Positions 8,774-18,110 of a stretch of DNA of 64,000 bases are shown in pieces. Below the pieces are notes generated by a model that was not told where the DNA came from, ran no database searches, and was given only the letters and a program-made list of their open reading frames with translations. The position numbers and the translations under genes were made by a program. The stretch comes from Vibrio proteolyticus NBRC 13287. GTDB taxonomy: Bacteria; Pseudomonadota; Gammaproteobacteria; Enterobacterales; Vibrionaceae. Position 1 is the first letter of the stretch. Each line of letters begins with the position of its first letter. The stretch spans positions 186,001-250,000 of the forward strand of contig NZ_BATJ01000001.1 in assembly GCF_000467125.1 (NCBI RefSeq), given 5' to 3'.

Positions 8774-11338
8774 TTATGCTTCAATGATCGCTACGTGTAG
8801 GATGTCGCCTTTCGCTTCAGGGTGTTTCTCCGTGAAGGTCGCTGGGCGGTGTTGTTCGCGTTCTTGTACAAACACAACGTTGTCATCGCGCTTGTCAGAG
8901 TTGATGAAGTGCGCGAAACGAGTCAGTTGTGATTCGTCATTGATGGTTGCCGTCCACTCACATTCGTACTCGTCTACAAGCTTGGCTACGTCTGCTTCAA
9001 GTTGCGCGTTGATGCCCAGTTTGTCCTCAACAATCACTTCGCGCAGATAGTCGACACCACCTTCTAAGTTTTCCATCCAAACCGATGTTCGTTGTAGTGG
9101 TGCAGCGGTGCGGATGTAGAACATCATGAAGCGGTCGATGTACTTAATCAGCGTGTCTTTGTCCAGGTCGCTGGCCAGTAGATCTGCGTGACGTGGTTTC
9201 ATACCGCCGTTACCACATACGTACATGTTCCAACCTGCGTCTGTCGCGATGATGCCAAGGTCTTTACCTTGTGCTTCCGCGCACTCACGAGTACAGCCAG
9301 ATACACCGAACTTCATCTTGTGCGGTGTGCGGATGCCTTTGTAACGGTTCTCGATGTAAGAGCCCAGACCAACAGAATCCTGAACGCCGTAACGACACCA
9401 GGTTGAGCCGACACAGGTCTTCGCCATACGCAGTGCTTTTGCGTACGCCTGACCGGTTTCAAAACCAGCGTCGATCAGCTTGCGCCAGATCTCTGGAAGA
9501 TCGTCTTTTTGCGCGCCAAACAAACCAATACGTTGTGCGCCAGTTACTTTGGTGTATAGGTCGTACTCTTCTGCGACTGTTGCTAGAGCACCCAGTGCTT
9601 GCGGCGTAACTTCACCACCCGCCATACGCGGAATAACAGAGTACGTGCCGTCTTTTTGGATGTTACCCAGGAAGTTATCGTTGGTGTCGTGCAGCTTAAC
9701 CAGCTGTGGCTTAAGAATGTGCTCACCCCAGCAAGACGCCAAAATAGAGCCAGCCAGTGGTTTACATACTTCACAACCGTAACCTTTCCCGTACTTCTCC
9801 AGAAGCTCATCAAACGTTTTGATCTCTTCGATACGGATTAGGTGGAACAGCTCCTGGCGCGAGTAAGCAAAGTGCTCACACACGTCGTTCTTCACTTCGA
9901 TACCAGATTTAGCAAGCTCGGCGTTTAGAACAGACGTCACTAGCGGGATACAACCACCACAGCCTGTACCTGCGCCAGTCACTGCTTTGATGTCCGCTAG
10001 CGTATGGTGACCGTCAGCCACTGCCTGAGCGATCTTGCCTTTGGTCACGTCGAAACATGAACAAATCACTGCACTTTCTGGTAGTGCATCGGCCCCTAAA
10101 ACGGGTTTCTCAGCGCCTGCGTGTGCGGGAAGGATCAACGCATCTGGGTGTTCTGGCAGGTCAATGCCGTTCAGCATAAGTTGAAGCAGATCGCCGTAGT
10201 CAGACGTGTCACCCACTAGTACGGCGCCTAGTAGCTTCTTATTGTCTTCAGACACGATGAGGCGTTTGTAAACTTCTTGTTCTTCGTTTTGGTAAACGTA
10301 GCTCTTACAACCTTCAGTACGGCCATTCGCATCACCGATAGAACCCACTTTCACGCCGAGCAGTTTGAGCTTGGCAGACATGTCAGCGCCTTCGAATTTG
10401 CTTTCTGTGTTACCTAACAAGTGGTCAACCGCTACGGTCGCCATCTTGTAACCCGGAGCAACAAGGCCGTAGAACATATCGTTCCAAGATGCACACTCAC
10501 CGATGGCGTAGACGCTTTCATCCGAGGTTTGACAATGATCGTTGATGGCAACACCGCCACGAGGGCCAACTTCTAGCGCCATTTGGCGAGCCAGTTTGTC
10601 TTGTGGACGAATGCCCGCGGAGAAGACGATAAAGTCTGTTTCTAACTCAGTGCCATCAGCAAAACGCATCACGTTACGTGCGTTTGTGCCTTCTGCTACA
10701 ATCTCAAGCGTGTTTTTGCTGGTGTGAACGTTCACGCCCATACGCTCGATCTTTTGACGAAGTTGGTTACCACCAGCAAGGTCAAGCTGTTCTGCCATCA
10801 GTTTCGGCGCGAACTCAACCACGTGTGTTTCGACACCAAGTGCTTTCAGTGCCCCCGCGGCTTCAAGGCCAAGCAGACCACCACCGATCACCACGCCTGA
10901 TTTGCTGTTCTTCGCGCACGCTTCGATCGCTTTGAGATCTTCGATGGTGCGGTAAACAAAGCAATCTTTGCTCTCATGGCCTTTGATCGGTGGAACAAAT
11001 GGGAAGGAACCAGTAGCGAGGATCAGATTGTCGTATTGCACTTCACGACCGGTACTGGAATAGACTGTGCGGTTTTCACGATTAATATTAATCGCGCGCT
11101 CACCAATCAACATGTTGATGCCATGTTTCTCGTAGAAACCGTGTTTAACCAGCGACAGCTCATCAGCGGTGTGATGAGAGAAGTAAGAGGAAAGGTGAAC
11201 GCGGTCGTATGCCACGCGAGGTTCCTCACAGAAAACCGTTATGTCCATCTCAGAGACATCGGCTTTCTCGACTAAGTCTTCGATATAACGATGGCCGACC
11301 ATGCCATTCCCGATGACGACCAGCTTCAGCTTGCTCAT
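8774..11338 (-). CDS. nirB: Nitrite reductase (NADH) large subunit
   Basis: This 854-residue cytoplasmic enzyme reduces nitrite to ammonium with NADH. Domains in order: FAD/NAD(P)-binding reductase (MSKLKLVVIGNGMVGHRY to about 400, with VIGGGLLGLEAAGAL for NAD), BFD-like [2Fe-2S] region with CSCFDVTKG and GAGTGCGGC, a second Cys pair (GYGCEVCKPL), a ferredoxin-like half domain, then the siroheme/[4Fe-4S] domain. The cluster ligands are seen in TCVGSTWC and SGCTRECAEAQGKDLG. The start at 11338 has an AGGAAAG ribosome site. Length matches the family. Regulation by FNR and a NarP/NarL-type regulator is suggested by the upstream sites. Confidence 0.95.
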   Translation of the reverse strand: MSKLKLVVIGNGMVGHRYIEDLVEKADVSEMDITVFCEEPRVAYDRVHLSSYFSHHTADELSLVKHGFYEKHGINMLIGERAININRENRTVYSSTGREVQYDNLILATGSFPFVPPIKGHESKDCFVYRTIEDLKAIEACAKNSKSGVVIGGGLLGLEAAGALKALGVETHVVEFAPKLMAEQLDLAGGNQLRQKIERMGVNVHTSKNTLEIVAEGTNARNVMRFADGTELETDFIVFSAGIRPQDKLARQMALEVGPRGGVAINDHCQTSDESVYAIGECASWNDMFYGLVAPGYKMATVAVDHLLGNTESKFEGADMSAKLKLLGVKVGSIGDANGRTEGCKSYVYQNEEQEVYKRLIVSEDNKKLLGAVLVGDTSDYGDLLQLMLNGIDLPEHPDALILPAHAGAEKPVLGADALPESAVICSCFDVTKGKIAQAVADGHHTLADIKAVTGAGTGCGGCIPLVTSVLNAELAKSGIEVKNDVCEHFAYSRQELFHLIRIEEIKTFDELLEKYGKGYGCEVCKPLAGSILASCWGEHILKPQLVKLHDTNDNFLGNIQKDGTYSVIPRMAGGEVTPQALGALATVAEEYDLYTKVTGAQRIGLFGAQKDDLPEIWRKLIDAGFETGQAYAKALRMAKTCVGSTWCRYGVQDSVGLGSYIENRYKGIRTPHKMKFGVSGCTRECAEAQGKDLGIIATDAGWNMYVCGNGGMKPRHADLLASDLDKDTLIKYIDRFMMFYIRTAAPLQRTSVWMENLEGGVDYLREVIVEDKLGINAQLEADVAKLVDEYECEWTATINDESQLTRFAHFINSDKRDDNVVFVQEREQHRPATFTEKHPEAKGDILHVAIIEA

Positions 11339-11400
11339 ATTCTTTCCTGCGAATTCGTTTTGTACTAAGCGCATTTTTAAATGTGAAAGAAAATGAAAAG

Positions 11401-11414
11401 ATGATGTAAATCAA
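11401..11414 (-). promoter_or_regulatory. FNR box of the nirB promoter
   Basis: On the minus strand the sequence TTGATTTACATCAT matches TTGAT-N4-ATCAA at 9 of 10 fixed positions. Its centre is 69 bases before the nirB start. A class II activator position would place the transcription start near 11366. Confidence 0.7.
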
Positions 11415-11427
11415 TTACAACCTCAAA

Positions 11428-11444
11428 CTACCCTAAAGGGGTAG
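11428..11444 (-). promoter_or_regulatory. NarP/NarL-like inverted repeat upstream of nirB
   Basis: CTACCC-TAAAG-GGGTAG is a perfect inverted repeat resembling TACYYMT heptamer pairs but one base shorter than the usual 7-2-7. Its centre is 28.5 bases upstream of the FNR box centre. In E. coli nirB the corresponding sites are 28 bases apart, so the layout is conserved. Confidence 0.55.
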
Positions 11445-11666
11445 AACGAAAGAGGTAACCTTACCAACATCCTGGTTTATCAGTACATTTCAGGCAAAGA
11501 CATTCACTTACTAAGTGACATTCAGGATGAGCGAAAACCCTCAGATCCCATTTTGATGTAATTTTTTTTCATTCCAACCTATGTGAAGTGATCCACTTTT
11601 CAATCAGTCACTTATAACCAATAATGAATCTATGTCGCGTAATACCCTGATATTAAAGGAGCTGAA

Positions 11667-12215
11667 ATGAAACTGATGAAATTGGGAGTGATGTGGCTTG
11701 TCGCCCTGACAACCTTGATTGGCTGTACAGGTATCCCTGCGAAAGTCGAGCCGGTACAGTCTTTTAATCTGCAACGCTACCTCGGTACCTGGTATGAAAT
11801 CGCCCGGCTGGACCACAGTTTTGAACGCGGATTAAACCGGGTGAGTGCGACCTACTCTCTGAATCCGGACGGGAGCGTGAAAGTCATTAACCGAGGTTGG
11901 AATGAGGAGCTTCAAGAGTGGGATGAGGCAGAAGGCAAAGCAAAATTCGTCGACACACCAGATATTGGCCACCTCAAAGTCTCCTTTTTCGGCCCGTTTT
12001 ATGGCAGCTATGTGGTGTTCTACTTAGAACCGGATTACTCCACTGCCTTGGTCAGCGGCTACAATACGGATTATTTATGGATCCTGTCACGCAACTCCGT
12101 CATTGCAGAAGAGAAGCTGGAATACTACATCGACATCGCAGCCAAAGCAGGATTTGATACCTCAAAGCTTATCTTTCCGGATCAGGAAGCCAAACTTCAT
12201 AATGGAAGTCAGTAG
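11667..12215 (+). CDS. blc: Outer-membrane lipocalin Blc (VlpA-type)
   Basis: A 182-residue lipoprotein: the signal peptide ends in the lipobox LIGC, with Cys20 as the lipid site. The mature part is a single lipocalin barrel. The first lipocalin motif is visible as RYLGTWYEIARLDHSFERGL, followed by VSATYSLNPDGSVKVINRGW, and the third motif near DYLWILSRN. Bacterial lipocalins bind lysophospholipids or fatty acids and are linked to membrane stress. The ATG is preceded by AAAGGAG. The last 54 bases overlap the convergent MBL-fold gene on the other strand. Confidence 0.92.
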   Translation: MKLMKLGVMWLVALTTLIGCTGIPAKVEPVQSFNLQRYLGTWYEIARLDHSFERGLNRVSATYSLNPDGSVKVINRGWNEELQEWDEAEGKAKFVDTPDIGHLKVSFFGPFYGSYVVFYLEPDYSTALVSGYNTDYLWILSRNSVIAEEKLEYYIDIAAKAGFDTSKLIFPDQEAKLHNGSQ

Positions 12216-13022
12216 TGTTCGCGCTTTGATCTTGGTCGCCCGCCAGTGTGTGGTCGGCCGTCTTGGGGCGGTATCGATCAAATGTTGATACGCGTCAGGC
12301 GTTAAGCGAATCTCGCCGCCGTGTGCTGCCAACAAAAGCTGGGGCTGCATGGCAAACACTCTGGCCAGAGACGCTCGGTACTTGTTGGGGTGAAACACCG
12401 GAAAAGGCGCAATCAGTTTGCGTTTTACTTCAACCATTAAGTCCGCAACGTAAAGAATGTCCTGCTGTGGATGATAGACCGAGAGATCGCGGTCGGTATG
12501 CCCCGGTGTTTCCATCACCATCCAATCTTCAAAACCGGGAATGCAGTCGCCGTCGTTGAGTTTATGATCTGCAACCAACCGGCGTGAATACCATAAGTTG
12601 GCCTTGGGGGTTCTGAGTCGATTCGCCATCCAGCGTGCCAAAGCTAAATCCGTCAGGTGCATTAAGAAACCATCAATTCCCTGATACCAATCAGCCTCTT
12701 TGTTAGCGCTGACAATAAAACACCCCGTCAGCGCACGCAGTTTATGCGCAGCACCGGCATGATCCGGGTGCATGTGAGTCACCACCACCACACGCAAATC
12801 ATAAAAGCTACGCATCAGTTCTTCTTCAATGAAATGACGCAAATGTGGTATATCCGCCCGGCTAGCACCGTCGAGCAGCATCAGCTTATCCGGGTACTCG
12901 GCCAAATAAATGTTTTGTATATAACCTTTAATACAGTGGAGCTGCACAGTGTTCCTGCCTCTGTTGACTTTCCGTAGCAATCTGGTCAGACCAATACTTA
13001 TTAATACTTTACTGTGAGGCAT
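12162..13022 (-). CDS. MBL-fold metallohydrolase
   Basis: A 286-residue metallo-beta-lactamase-fold hydrolase. The metal motif THMHPDHAG (HxHxDH) is intact, a further His lies in MMETPGHTDRDLSVYH, and an Asp in DILYVADLM. The C-terminal HG of LLLAAHGGEIRL would supply the last ligand. The family ranges from glyoxalase II to quorum-quenching lactonases and the substrate cannot be read from sequence. I prefer the ATG at 13022 (MPHSKVLI); a longer frame starts at 13100 with MQLGKGVWF, but it would overlap the divergent neighbour. No signal peptide is seen with the shorter start. It converges on blc with a 54-base coding overlap. Confidence 0.8.
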   Translation of the reverse strand: MPHSKVLISIGLTRLLRKVNRGRNTVQLHCIKGYIQNIYLAEYPDKLMLLDGASRADIPHLRHFIEEELMRSFYDLRVVVVTHMHPDHAGAAHKLRALTGCFIVSANKEADWYQGIDGFLMHLTDLALARWMANRLRTPKANLWYSRRLVADHKLNDGDCIPGFEDWMVMETPGHTDRDLSVYHPQQDILYVADLMVEVKRKLIAPFPVFHPNKYRASLARVFAMQPQLLLAAHGGEIRLTPDAYQHLIDTAPRRPTTHWRATKIKARTLLTSIMKFGFLIRKDKL

Positions 13023-13094
13023 CGATCCGTGCCACACTGGGATGCTCAGGATGTGACATGTTAACAAGTTGTAAAACCAAACGCCCTTTCCTAA

Positions 13095-15254
13095 TTGCAT
13101 CAGGATGTATCAATACACTTTATCTTGGCGATTATCGCTGCCACACTTGTCTCTGGTTGTAGTTATCAAGGAACCTCTGCTTTGAAAAAAACGTCCTCCG
13201 TTACTCCGCCCGTCGCGGAAAAAATCCCTCACGCCCTGACAATGCATGGCGACACGCGTGTCGATAATTATTATTGGATGCGCGACGACAGCCGCACCAA
13301 CGAGGCCGTTCTCTCGCATTTAAAAGCAGAAAACCGTTACGTCGATGAACAGTTGGCTCACACCCAGGCGTTACAACAACGTCTGTTTAACGAAATTAAA
13401 GGGCGAATTGTTAAAGACGACAGCTCGGTCCCCACACGCAAGGGGCCGTTTTATTACTCCAGTGAAGTGACCGGTGATAACGAATATGCCGTTTATGTGC
13501 GTGCCACAGATGCTGAAGGCACGGACAAACAGGTGCTCATTGATGCCAACCAGTTGGCTAAAGCCCATGATTACTTCAGCATTGGTGGCTTGAGTGTCAG
13601 CCCCGACAACAACCTGCTGGCGTATGGCGAAGATACGCTCAGTCGCCGAGTCTACACGTTACGGGTAAAAAACCTGACAACCTTGGAATATCTGCCTGAT
13701 GTGATTGAAAATACCGCTGGTTATGCCGTTTGGCAAAATGATAACCAAGCTTTTTACTACGTGCGTAAAGATCCACAAACTCTGCTCGGCTATCAAGTCT
13801 ACCGCCACAGACTCGGACAACCCCAGAGCGAGGACCAATTAGTTTACGAGGAGCCAGACAGCAGCTACTTCACCTTCATGGGGAAAAGCAAAGACCGGCA
13901 GGAAATCTACATTTACCACTCCAGCACGGAAACCAGTGGCGTGTCGATACTGGATGCAAACGACCCGGAAGCACTGCCCATCGCATTTTTCCCGCGTGAA
14001 GACGGCGTCGAATACGAGATCGCAAAATTGGGCGAGTGGTACTTCATCTACACCAATTACCAAGCAGTCAATTTCCGGTTGATGAAAGTCCATGCCAGTC
14101 AGCGCAGTGAACGAAACCAGTGGCAGGATGTGATTGCGCCTCAGGAACATGTCCAGTTAGTGGATTTTACGCTGTTCAACGATCATCTGGTGTACGAGCA
14201 GCGAGAAAATGGTTTGGCACGCATCACCGTCAGACGCCTTTCCACCGGTGACGAGTTCGGGCTTCAGTTTAACGACACCGCGTTCACCGCTTATCTGGCG
14301 GACAACCACGAGCTCGATAGCGACAACGTCAGGGTCTACTACACGAGCATGACCACGCCCGTCACCTATTATGACTTCTCTTTGGCCGACGGAAAACGCA
14401 CGCTTCTCAAACAAACCAAAGTACTGGGTGACTTTGAGCCACAGAATTATCGCTCCGAAAGATTGATGATTGCCGCTCGCGACGGACAACGTATTCCGGT
14501 GACTCTGGTCTACCGTCAGGATCGGTTTAAGAAAGACGGCACAAATCCGCTCTACCAGTATGCATACGGCTCCTATGGACATACCATCGAACCAGGGTTC
14601 TCCTCTACTCGACTCAGCCTGCTGGACCGCGGCTTTGTTTATGCAATCGCACATATTCGTGGATCTGAAATGCTTGGCCGTCCCTGGTATGAAGATGGCA
14701 AAAAACTGAACAAGCAGAATACATTTAATGATTTTATCGACGTCACACGCTCACTGATTGACCAAGGGTACGCAGCCAGCGACAAAGTATTCGCGGTCGG
14801 CGGCAGCGCCGGTGGGTTATTGATCGGAGCGGTTGTCAATCAGGCGCCACATTTATACCACGGCGTAGCTGCTCACGTGCCTTTTGTTGACGTAGTCACC
14901 ACCATGCTCGACGAATCTCTGCCCTTAACCACCAACGAGTACGATGAGTGGGGCAACCCAAATGAGAAGCTCTACTACGATTACATGCTGAGCTACTCTC
15001 CCTATGACAATGTCGGTGCTCAGGCGTATCCTAATATGCTGGTCACCACCGGGCTGCATGACTCTCAGGTGCAGTACTTTGAACCAATGAAATGGGTGGC
15101 CAAACTGCGAGAGTTTAAAACAGACGATAATGTCTTGCTGTTTAAAACCGATCTGGATGCAGGTCACGGCGGGGCTTCCGGACGGTTTAAGCCAATCAGA
15201 GAAGATGCGCTGGAATACGCATTTTTTCTCGACCTGCTCAATATAGACGCCTGA
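13095..15254 (+). CDS. Oligopeptidase B-like S9 peptidase, predicted lipoprotein
   Basis: A 719-residue prolyl-oligopeptidase family protein with an N-terminal propeller (about 45-430) and a C-terminal hydrolase. The nucleophile is Ser571 in GGSAGG, with the catalytic His in DAGHGGASGR. NYYWMRDDSR near the start is typical of oligopeptidase B. The first residues contain LVSGC (Cys22), a lipobox, so the protein is probably anchored in a membrane facing the periplasm or surface. The start is doubtful: a stop codon directly precedes a TTG at 13095, the n-region has no Lys or Arg, and there is no good ribosome site. A frameshift near the start, joining an ATG at 13105 in another frame, is possible. 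It is a paralogue of ptrB at 3610-5604. Confidence 0.82.
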   Translation: MHQDVSIHFILAIIAATLVSGCSYQGTSALKKTSSVTPPVAEKIPHALTMHGDTRVDNYYWMRDDSRTNEAVLSHLKAENRYVDEQLAHTQALQQRLFNEIKGRIVKDDSSVPTRKGPFYYSSEVTGDNEYAVYVRATDAEGTDKQVLIDANQLAKAHDYFSIGGLSVSPDNNLLAYGEDTLSRRVYTLRVKNLTTLEYLPDVIENTAGYAVWQNDNQAFYYVRKDPQTLLGYQVYRHRLGQPQSEDQLVYEEPDSSYFTFMGKSKDRQEIYIYHSSTETSGVSILDANDPEALPIAFFPREDGVEYEIAKLGEWYFIYTNYQAVNFRLMKVHASQRSERNQWQDVIAPQEHVQLVDFTLFNDHLVYEQRENGLARITVRRLSTGDEFGLQFNDTAFTAYLADNHELDSDNVRVYYTSMTTPVTYYDFSLADGKRTLLKQTKVLGDFEPQNYRSERLMIAARDGQRIPVTLVYRQDRFKKDGTNPLYQYAYGSYGHTIEPGFSSTRLSLLDRGFVYAIAHIRGSEMLGRPWYEDGKKLNKQNTFNDFIDVTRSLIDQGYAASDKVFAVGGSAGGLLIGAVVNQAPHLYHGVAAHVPFVDVVTTMLDESLPLTTNEYDEWGNPNEKLYYDYMLSYSPYDNVGAQAYPNMLVTTGLHDSQVQYFEPMKWVAKLREFKTDDNVLLFKTDLDAGHGGASGRFKPIREDALEYAFFLDLLNIDA

Positions 15255-15262
15255 ATACAATC

Positions 15263-15290
15263 AGCCCGGCCCCCGGCCGGGCTCACTTTT
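15263..15290 (+). terminator. Terminator between convergent S9 peptidase and mntH genes
   Basis: AGCCCGGCC (15263-15271) pairs with GGCCGGGCT (15275-15283) and is followed by CACTTTT. The strong GC stem can serve the plus-strand gene and perhaps mntH from the other side. Confidence 0.75.
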
Positions 15291-15301
15291 CTCTTCAGAG
15301 A

Positions 15302-16552
15302 TCAAAGCAGCGCTACCAACAGATACGCGTTTAATGCCAGAACCAAGGCCACGATAACCACGCCAGCATATGCTACCCATTTGTTGTTTTTGAACTGCCC
15401 CATCAATCGCTCGCTGTTCGTGAACATCAACAAAGGAATGATCGCCAGCGCAATTCCGAAACTCAGTACCACCTGGCTCATCAACAAAATATCGGTGGTG
15501 TTGACTCCCCATCCAATCACGACAAAAGATGGTGCCATCGTGACTGTACGGCGCAACCATAAGGGAATCGAGAATCGAACAAAGCCCTGCATGACGACCT
15601 GTCCTGCCATCGTGCCGACCACGGTTGACGATAAACCAGACGCAATCAACGACACCCCAAACAGCGCAGCAGCTGCCTGACCGACCAGCGGGGTCAGAGT
15701 CAGATATGCGGTTTCAATTTCAGCAACATGTGGATGTCCGCTGGCATGAAAAACCGCAGCCGCCATCGCCACAATCGCAATATTAACGAAACCGGCAATC
15801 ACCATCGCGATAACCACATCCAACCGCGTTGAGCGAAGCCGAGTCACTTTGCTTTCGCCATAGCTGTTTTTAAACAATGCGGAGTGTAGGTAGATCACGT
15901 GTGGCATTACCGTAGCGCCAAGAATACCCGCAGCCAGATAAACCTGACGAGAGTCTGAAAATCCTGGCGTCAACAAGCCACTCAGCATCTCTGTGCCGAC
16001 AGGTTGCGCGAAGATCAACTCAGCGACGTAGATCATGGCGACCAATAGCAACAAAGCACCGATTATCATTTCAAGAGGCTTCTGCCCTTTCCTGCTGAAC
16101 ATCAAAATCATCACCGTCGCCGCCGCAGTTACCACGGCTCCCTGCACCAGGCTGATGCCAAACAGCAATTGGAACCCAACGGCAGCCCCAATAAACTCGG
16201 CCAGGTCAGTAGCAATGGCGATCACTTCTGCCTGAATCCAGTAGAAGCCCACCGCCCATTTATTGGGTAGATGGTCACGAAGGTGCTCGGCCAGATTCTT
16301 ACCCGTCACGATCCCCAGTTTGGCCGACAAATACTGAATAAGCATCGCCATAAGGTTGGCCCACAGCACAACCCACAGCAATTGATAACCAAATGCTGCG
16401 CCAGACTCAATGTTGGTCGCAAAGTTGCCCGGGTCGATATAACCGATTGCAGCGATAAACGCCGGCCCCAACAACATAAGTTTACGTTTGAGCTTCAAAG
16501 ACCAATGCATGTTTGCCGAAGGCGGACGGATTGTGATGGTCGAGGTATTCAT
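15302..16552 (-). CDS. mntH: Nramp-family Mn2+/Fe2+ transporter
   Basis: A 416-residue inner-membrane proton-coupled divalent metal importer with 11 predicted helices. The metal-binding motif of helix 1 is [11 protein letters not shown] and that of helix 6 is [11 protein letters not shown]; both are intact, including the Asp, Asn and Met ligands known from Nramp structures. Length fits MntH. The gene is transcribed alone, and a Fur-box-like sequence lies 43-61 bases before the start, so regulation by Fur is likely. No MntR gene is visible nearby. Confidence 0.95.
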   Translation of the reverse strand: MNTSTITIRPPSANMHWSLKLKRKLMLLGPAFIAAIGYIDPGNFATNIESGAAFGYQLLWVVLWANLMAMLIQYLSAKLGIVTGKNLAEHLRDHLPNKWAVGFYWIQAEVIAIATDLAEFIGAAVGFQLLFGISLVQGAVVTAAATVMILMFSRKGQKPLEMIIGALLLLVAMIYVAELIFAQPVGTEMLSGLLTPGFSDSRQVYLAAGILGATVMPHVIYLHSALFKNSYGESKVTRLRSTRLDVVIAMVIAGFVNIAIVAMAAAVFHASGHPHVAEIETAYLTLTPLVGQAAAALFGVSLIASGLSSTVVGTMAGQVVMQGFVRFSIPLWLRRTVTMAPSFVVIGWGVNTTDILLMSQVVLSFGIALAIIPLLMFTNSERLMGQFKNNKWVAYAGVVIVALVLALNAYLLVALL

Positions 16553-16594
16553 AAGACTTTCTCCTCAAGGGTATGAGAAAAGATTACGACCAAC

Positions 16595-16613
16595 GCAAAT
16601 GAGAATCAATATC
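16595..16613. promoter_or_regulatory. Fur-box-like site upstream of mntH
   Basis: GCAAATGAGAATCAATATC matches the 19-base Fur consensus at 15 of 19 positions. The location within the first 65 bases upstream of mntH suits repression by Fur. Confidence 0.6.
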
Positions 16614-16804
16614 AAATGAAATTCAAAAACGAAACGTTAGATTCCAACTATCAATAATAAAAAACCAATCGTAAATACCTATATAGATTTTCCCATATGC
16701 TCGACACATATTCCGGCCAGGATCTCAGTTTTTTTCTCATGTAGATGAAGGGCAAGACAATGACGATTAAGGTATTACTGACGAATATGCATCAAGGACG
16801 AGTT

Positions 16805-18073
16805 ATGAAAGACGAAACGCTCTCTATTCATTTTGGTTATGAAACCGATCCAACAACAAAGTCAGTCGCCACACCGATTTATCAGACGGTCGCTTACGAG
16901 TTTGACAACGCACAACACGGTGCGGATCTCTTCAATCTGGAGGTACCAGGCAACATTTATACTCGCATCATGAACCCCACTAATGACGTACTGGAAAAAC
17001 GCATGGCGGCATTAGAGGGAGGAGTTGCAGCTCTGGCAGTGAGCGCCGGAAGCGCTGCGATTAACTATGCGATTCTGACGCTGGCTGAGGCGGGCGATAA
17101 TATTGTCTCCACCCCTCAGCTGTATGGCGGCACCTATACACTATTTGCTCATATGCTGCCCAAACAAGGCATAGAGGTGCGCTTTGCAAAAGATGATCAC
17201 CCGGAAAGCCTGGCAGAGCTGATTGACGACAACACCAAAGCGATCTATTGCGAAAGCATTGGCAACCCGGCGGGTAATATTGTGGATTTATCGGGGATTG
17301 TCGAAAAAGCTCATGCTCTTGGCGTACCTGTGATCGTAGACAACACGGTGGCCACGCCGGCGCTCTGCAAACCGATCGAATTTGGTGCCGACATTGTAGT
17401 CCACTCACTGACCAAATACGTCGGCGGACACGGCACAAGCTTAGGTGGCATTATTGTCGACTCCGGTCAGTTCCCATGGGCAGACCATCAGGAACGCTTT
17501 CCAGTCTTCAGCCGTCCAGAACCTTCCTACCATGGCGTTGTTTACACTGAAGCGTTTGGCCCTGCCGCTTTCATTGGTCGCGCCCGAACCGTGCCATTGC
17601 GCAACACCGGTTCGACGCTGTCTCCCATGAACGCCTTTATGCTGCTGCAAGGGCTGGAAACTCTGCCACTACGAATGGAACGCCACACTGACAATGCCCT
17701 CAAAGTTGCCCAGTATTTGCAACAGCATCCACAGGTCAGTTGGGTCAGTTATGCGGGGTTATCAGACTCGGTCTACTATCCTCTGGCCGAGAAATATATG
17801 AAGGGCAAACCATCGGCCATACTGTCATTTGGCCTCAAAGGAGGCTATGACGCCGGTGTACGCTTTTACGATGCATTGCAGATTTTTAAGCGACTGGTGA
17901 ATATTGGCGATGCCAAGTCTCTCGCTTGTCACCCTGCGTCGACCACGCATCGTCAGTTGAGTGCTGAAGAGCAAAAACAGGCTGGAGTGTCACCAGAGAT
18001 GATTCGTCTTTCGGTCGGGATTGAGCATATTGACGATATTCTTGCAGATCTGGAACAGGCACTTAACGCCTGA
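16805..18073 (+). CDS. metY: O-acetylhomoserine (thiol)-lyase / aminocarboxypropyltransferase
   Basis: A 422-residue PLP enzyme of the Cys/Met metabolism family that makes homocysteine from O-acetylhomoserine and sulfide. The start MKDETLSIHFGYETDP is the usual MetY beginning and has an AAGGACGAG ribosome site, so the 20-codon upstream extension is rejected. PLP contacts include YTRIMNPTN, SAGSAAINYAI and the Schiff-base Lys in VHSLTKYVGGHG. The length of about 420 residues and the insertion after GTSLGGIIVDSG separate MetY from the shorter MetB/MetC. It stands alone between mntH and the olsF operon, with a terminator after it. Confidence 0.93.
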   Translation: MKDETLSIHFGYETDPTTKSVATPIYQTVAYEFDNAQHGADLFNLEVPGNIYTRIMNPTNDVLEKRMAALEGGVAALAVSAGSAAINYAILTLAEAGDNIVSTPQLYGGTYTLFAHMLPKQGIEVRFAKDDHPESLAELIDDNTKAIYCESIGNPAGNIVDLSGIVEKAHALGVPVIVDNTVATPALCKPIEFGADIVVHSLTKYVGGHGTSLGGIIVDSGQFPWADHQERFPVFSRPEPSYHGVVYTEAFGPAAFIGRARTVPLRNTGSTLSPMNAFMLLQGLETLPLRMERHTDNALKVAQYLQQHPQVSWVSYAGLSDSVYYPLAEKYMKGKPSAILSFGLKGGYDAGVRFYDALQIFKRLVNIGDAKSLACHPASTTHRQLSAEEQKQAGVSPEMIRLSVGIEHIDDILADLEQALNA

Positions 18074-18075
18074 CG

Positions 18076-18109
18076 AAAAAGGGGGCAGCCTCAAGCTGTC
18101 CCCCTTTAG
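18076..18109. terminator. Bidirectional terminator between metY and olsF
   Basis: AAAAAGGGGGCAGC, loop CTCAA, then GCTGTCCCCCTTT forms a strong stem with one bulge, flanked by A-run and T-run. It can terminate both convergent units. Confidence 0.8.
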
Positions 18110-18110
18110 T

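Larger units (their letters stand above)
11339..11666. other. Divergent promoter region nirB / blc
   Basis: This 328-base region holds the nirB FNR box and NarP-like repeat in the left third. The right part leads into blc, where AAAGGAG lies just before the start. I see no other ORF or hairpin. Confidence 0.6.

Noticed and set aside
12162..13022. True metallo-beta-lactamase (carbapenemase)
   Set aside because: Only the general MBL fold motif is shared. There is no signal peptide with the preferred start, and the sequence outside the motif does not look like class B enzymes.
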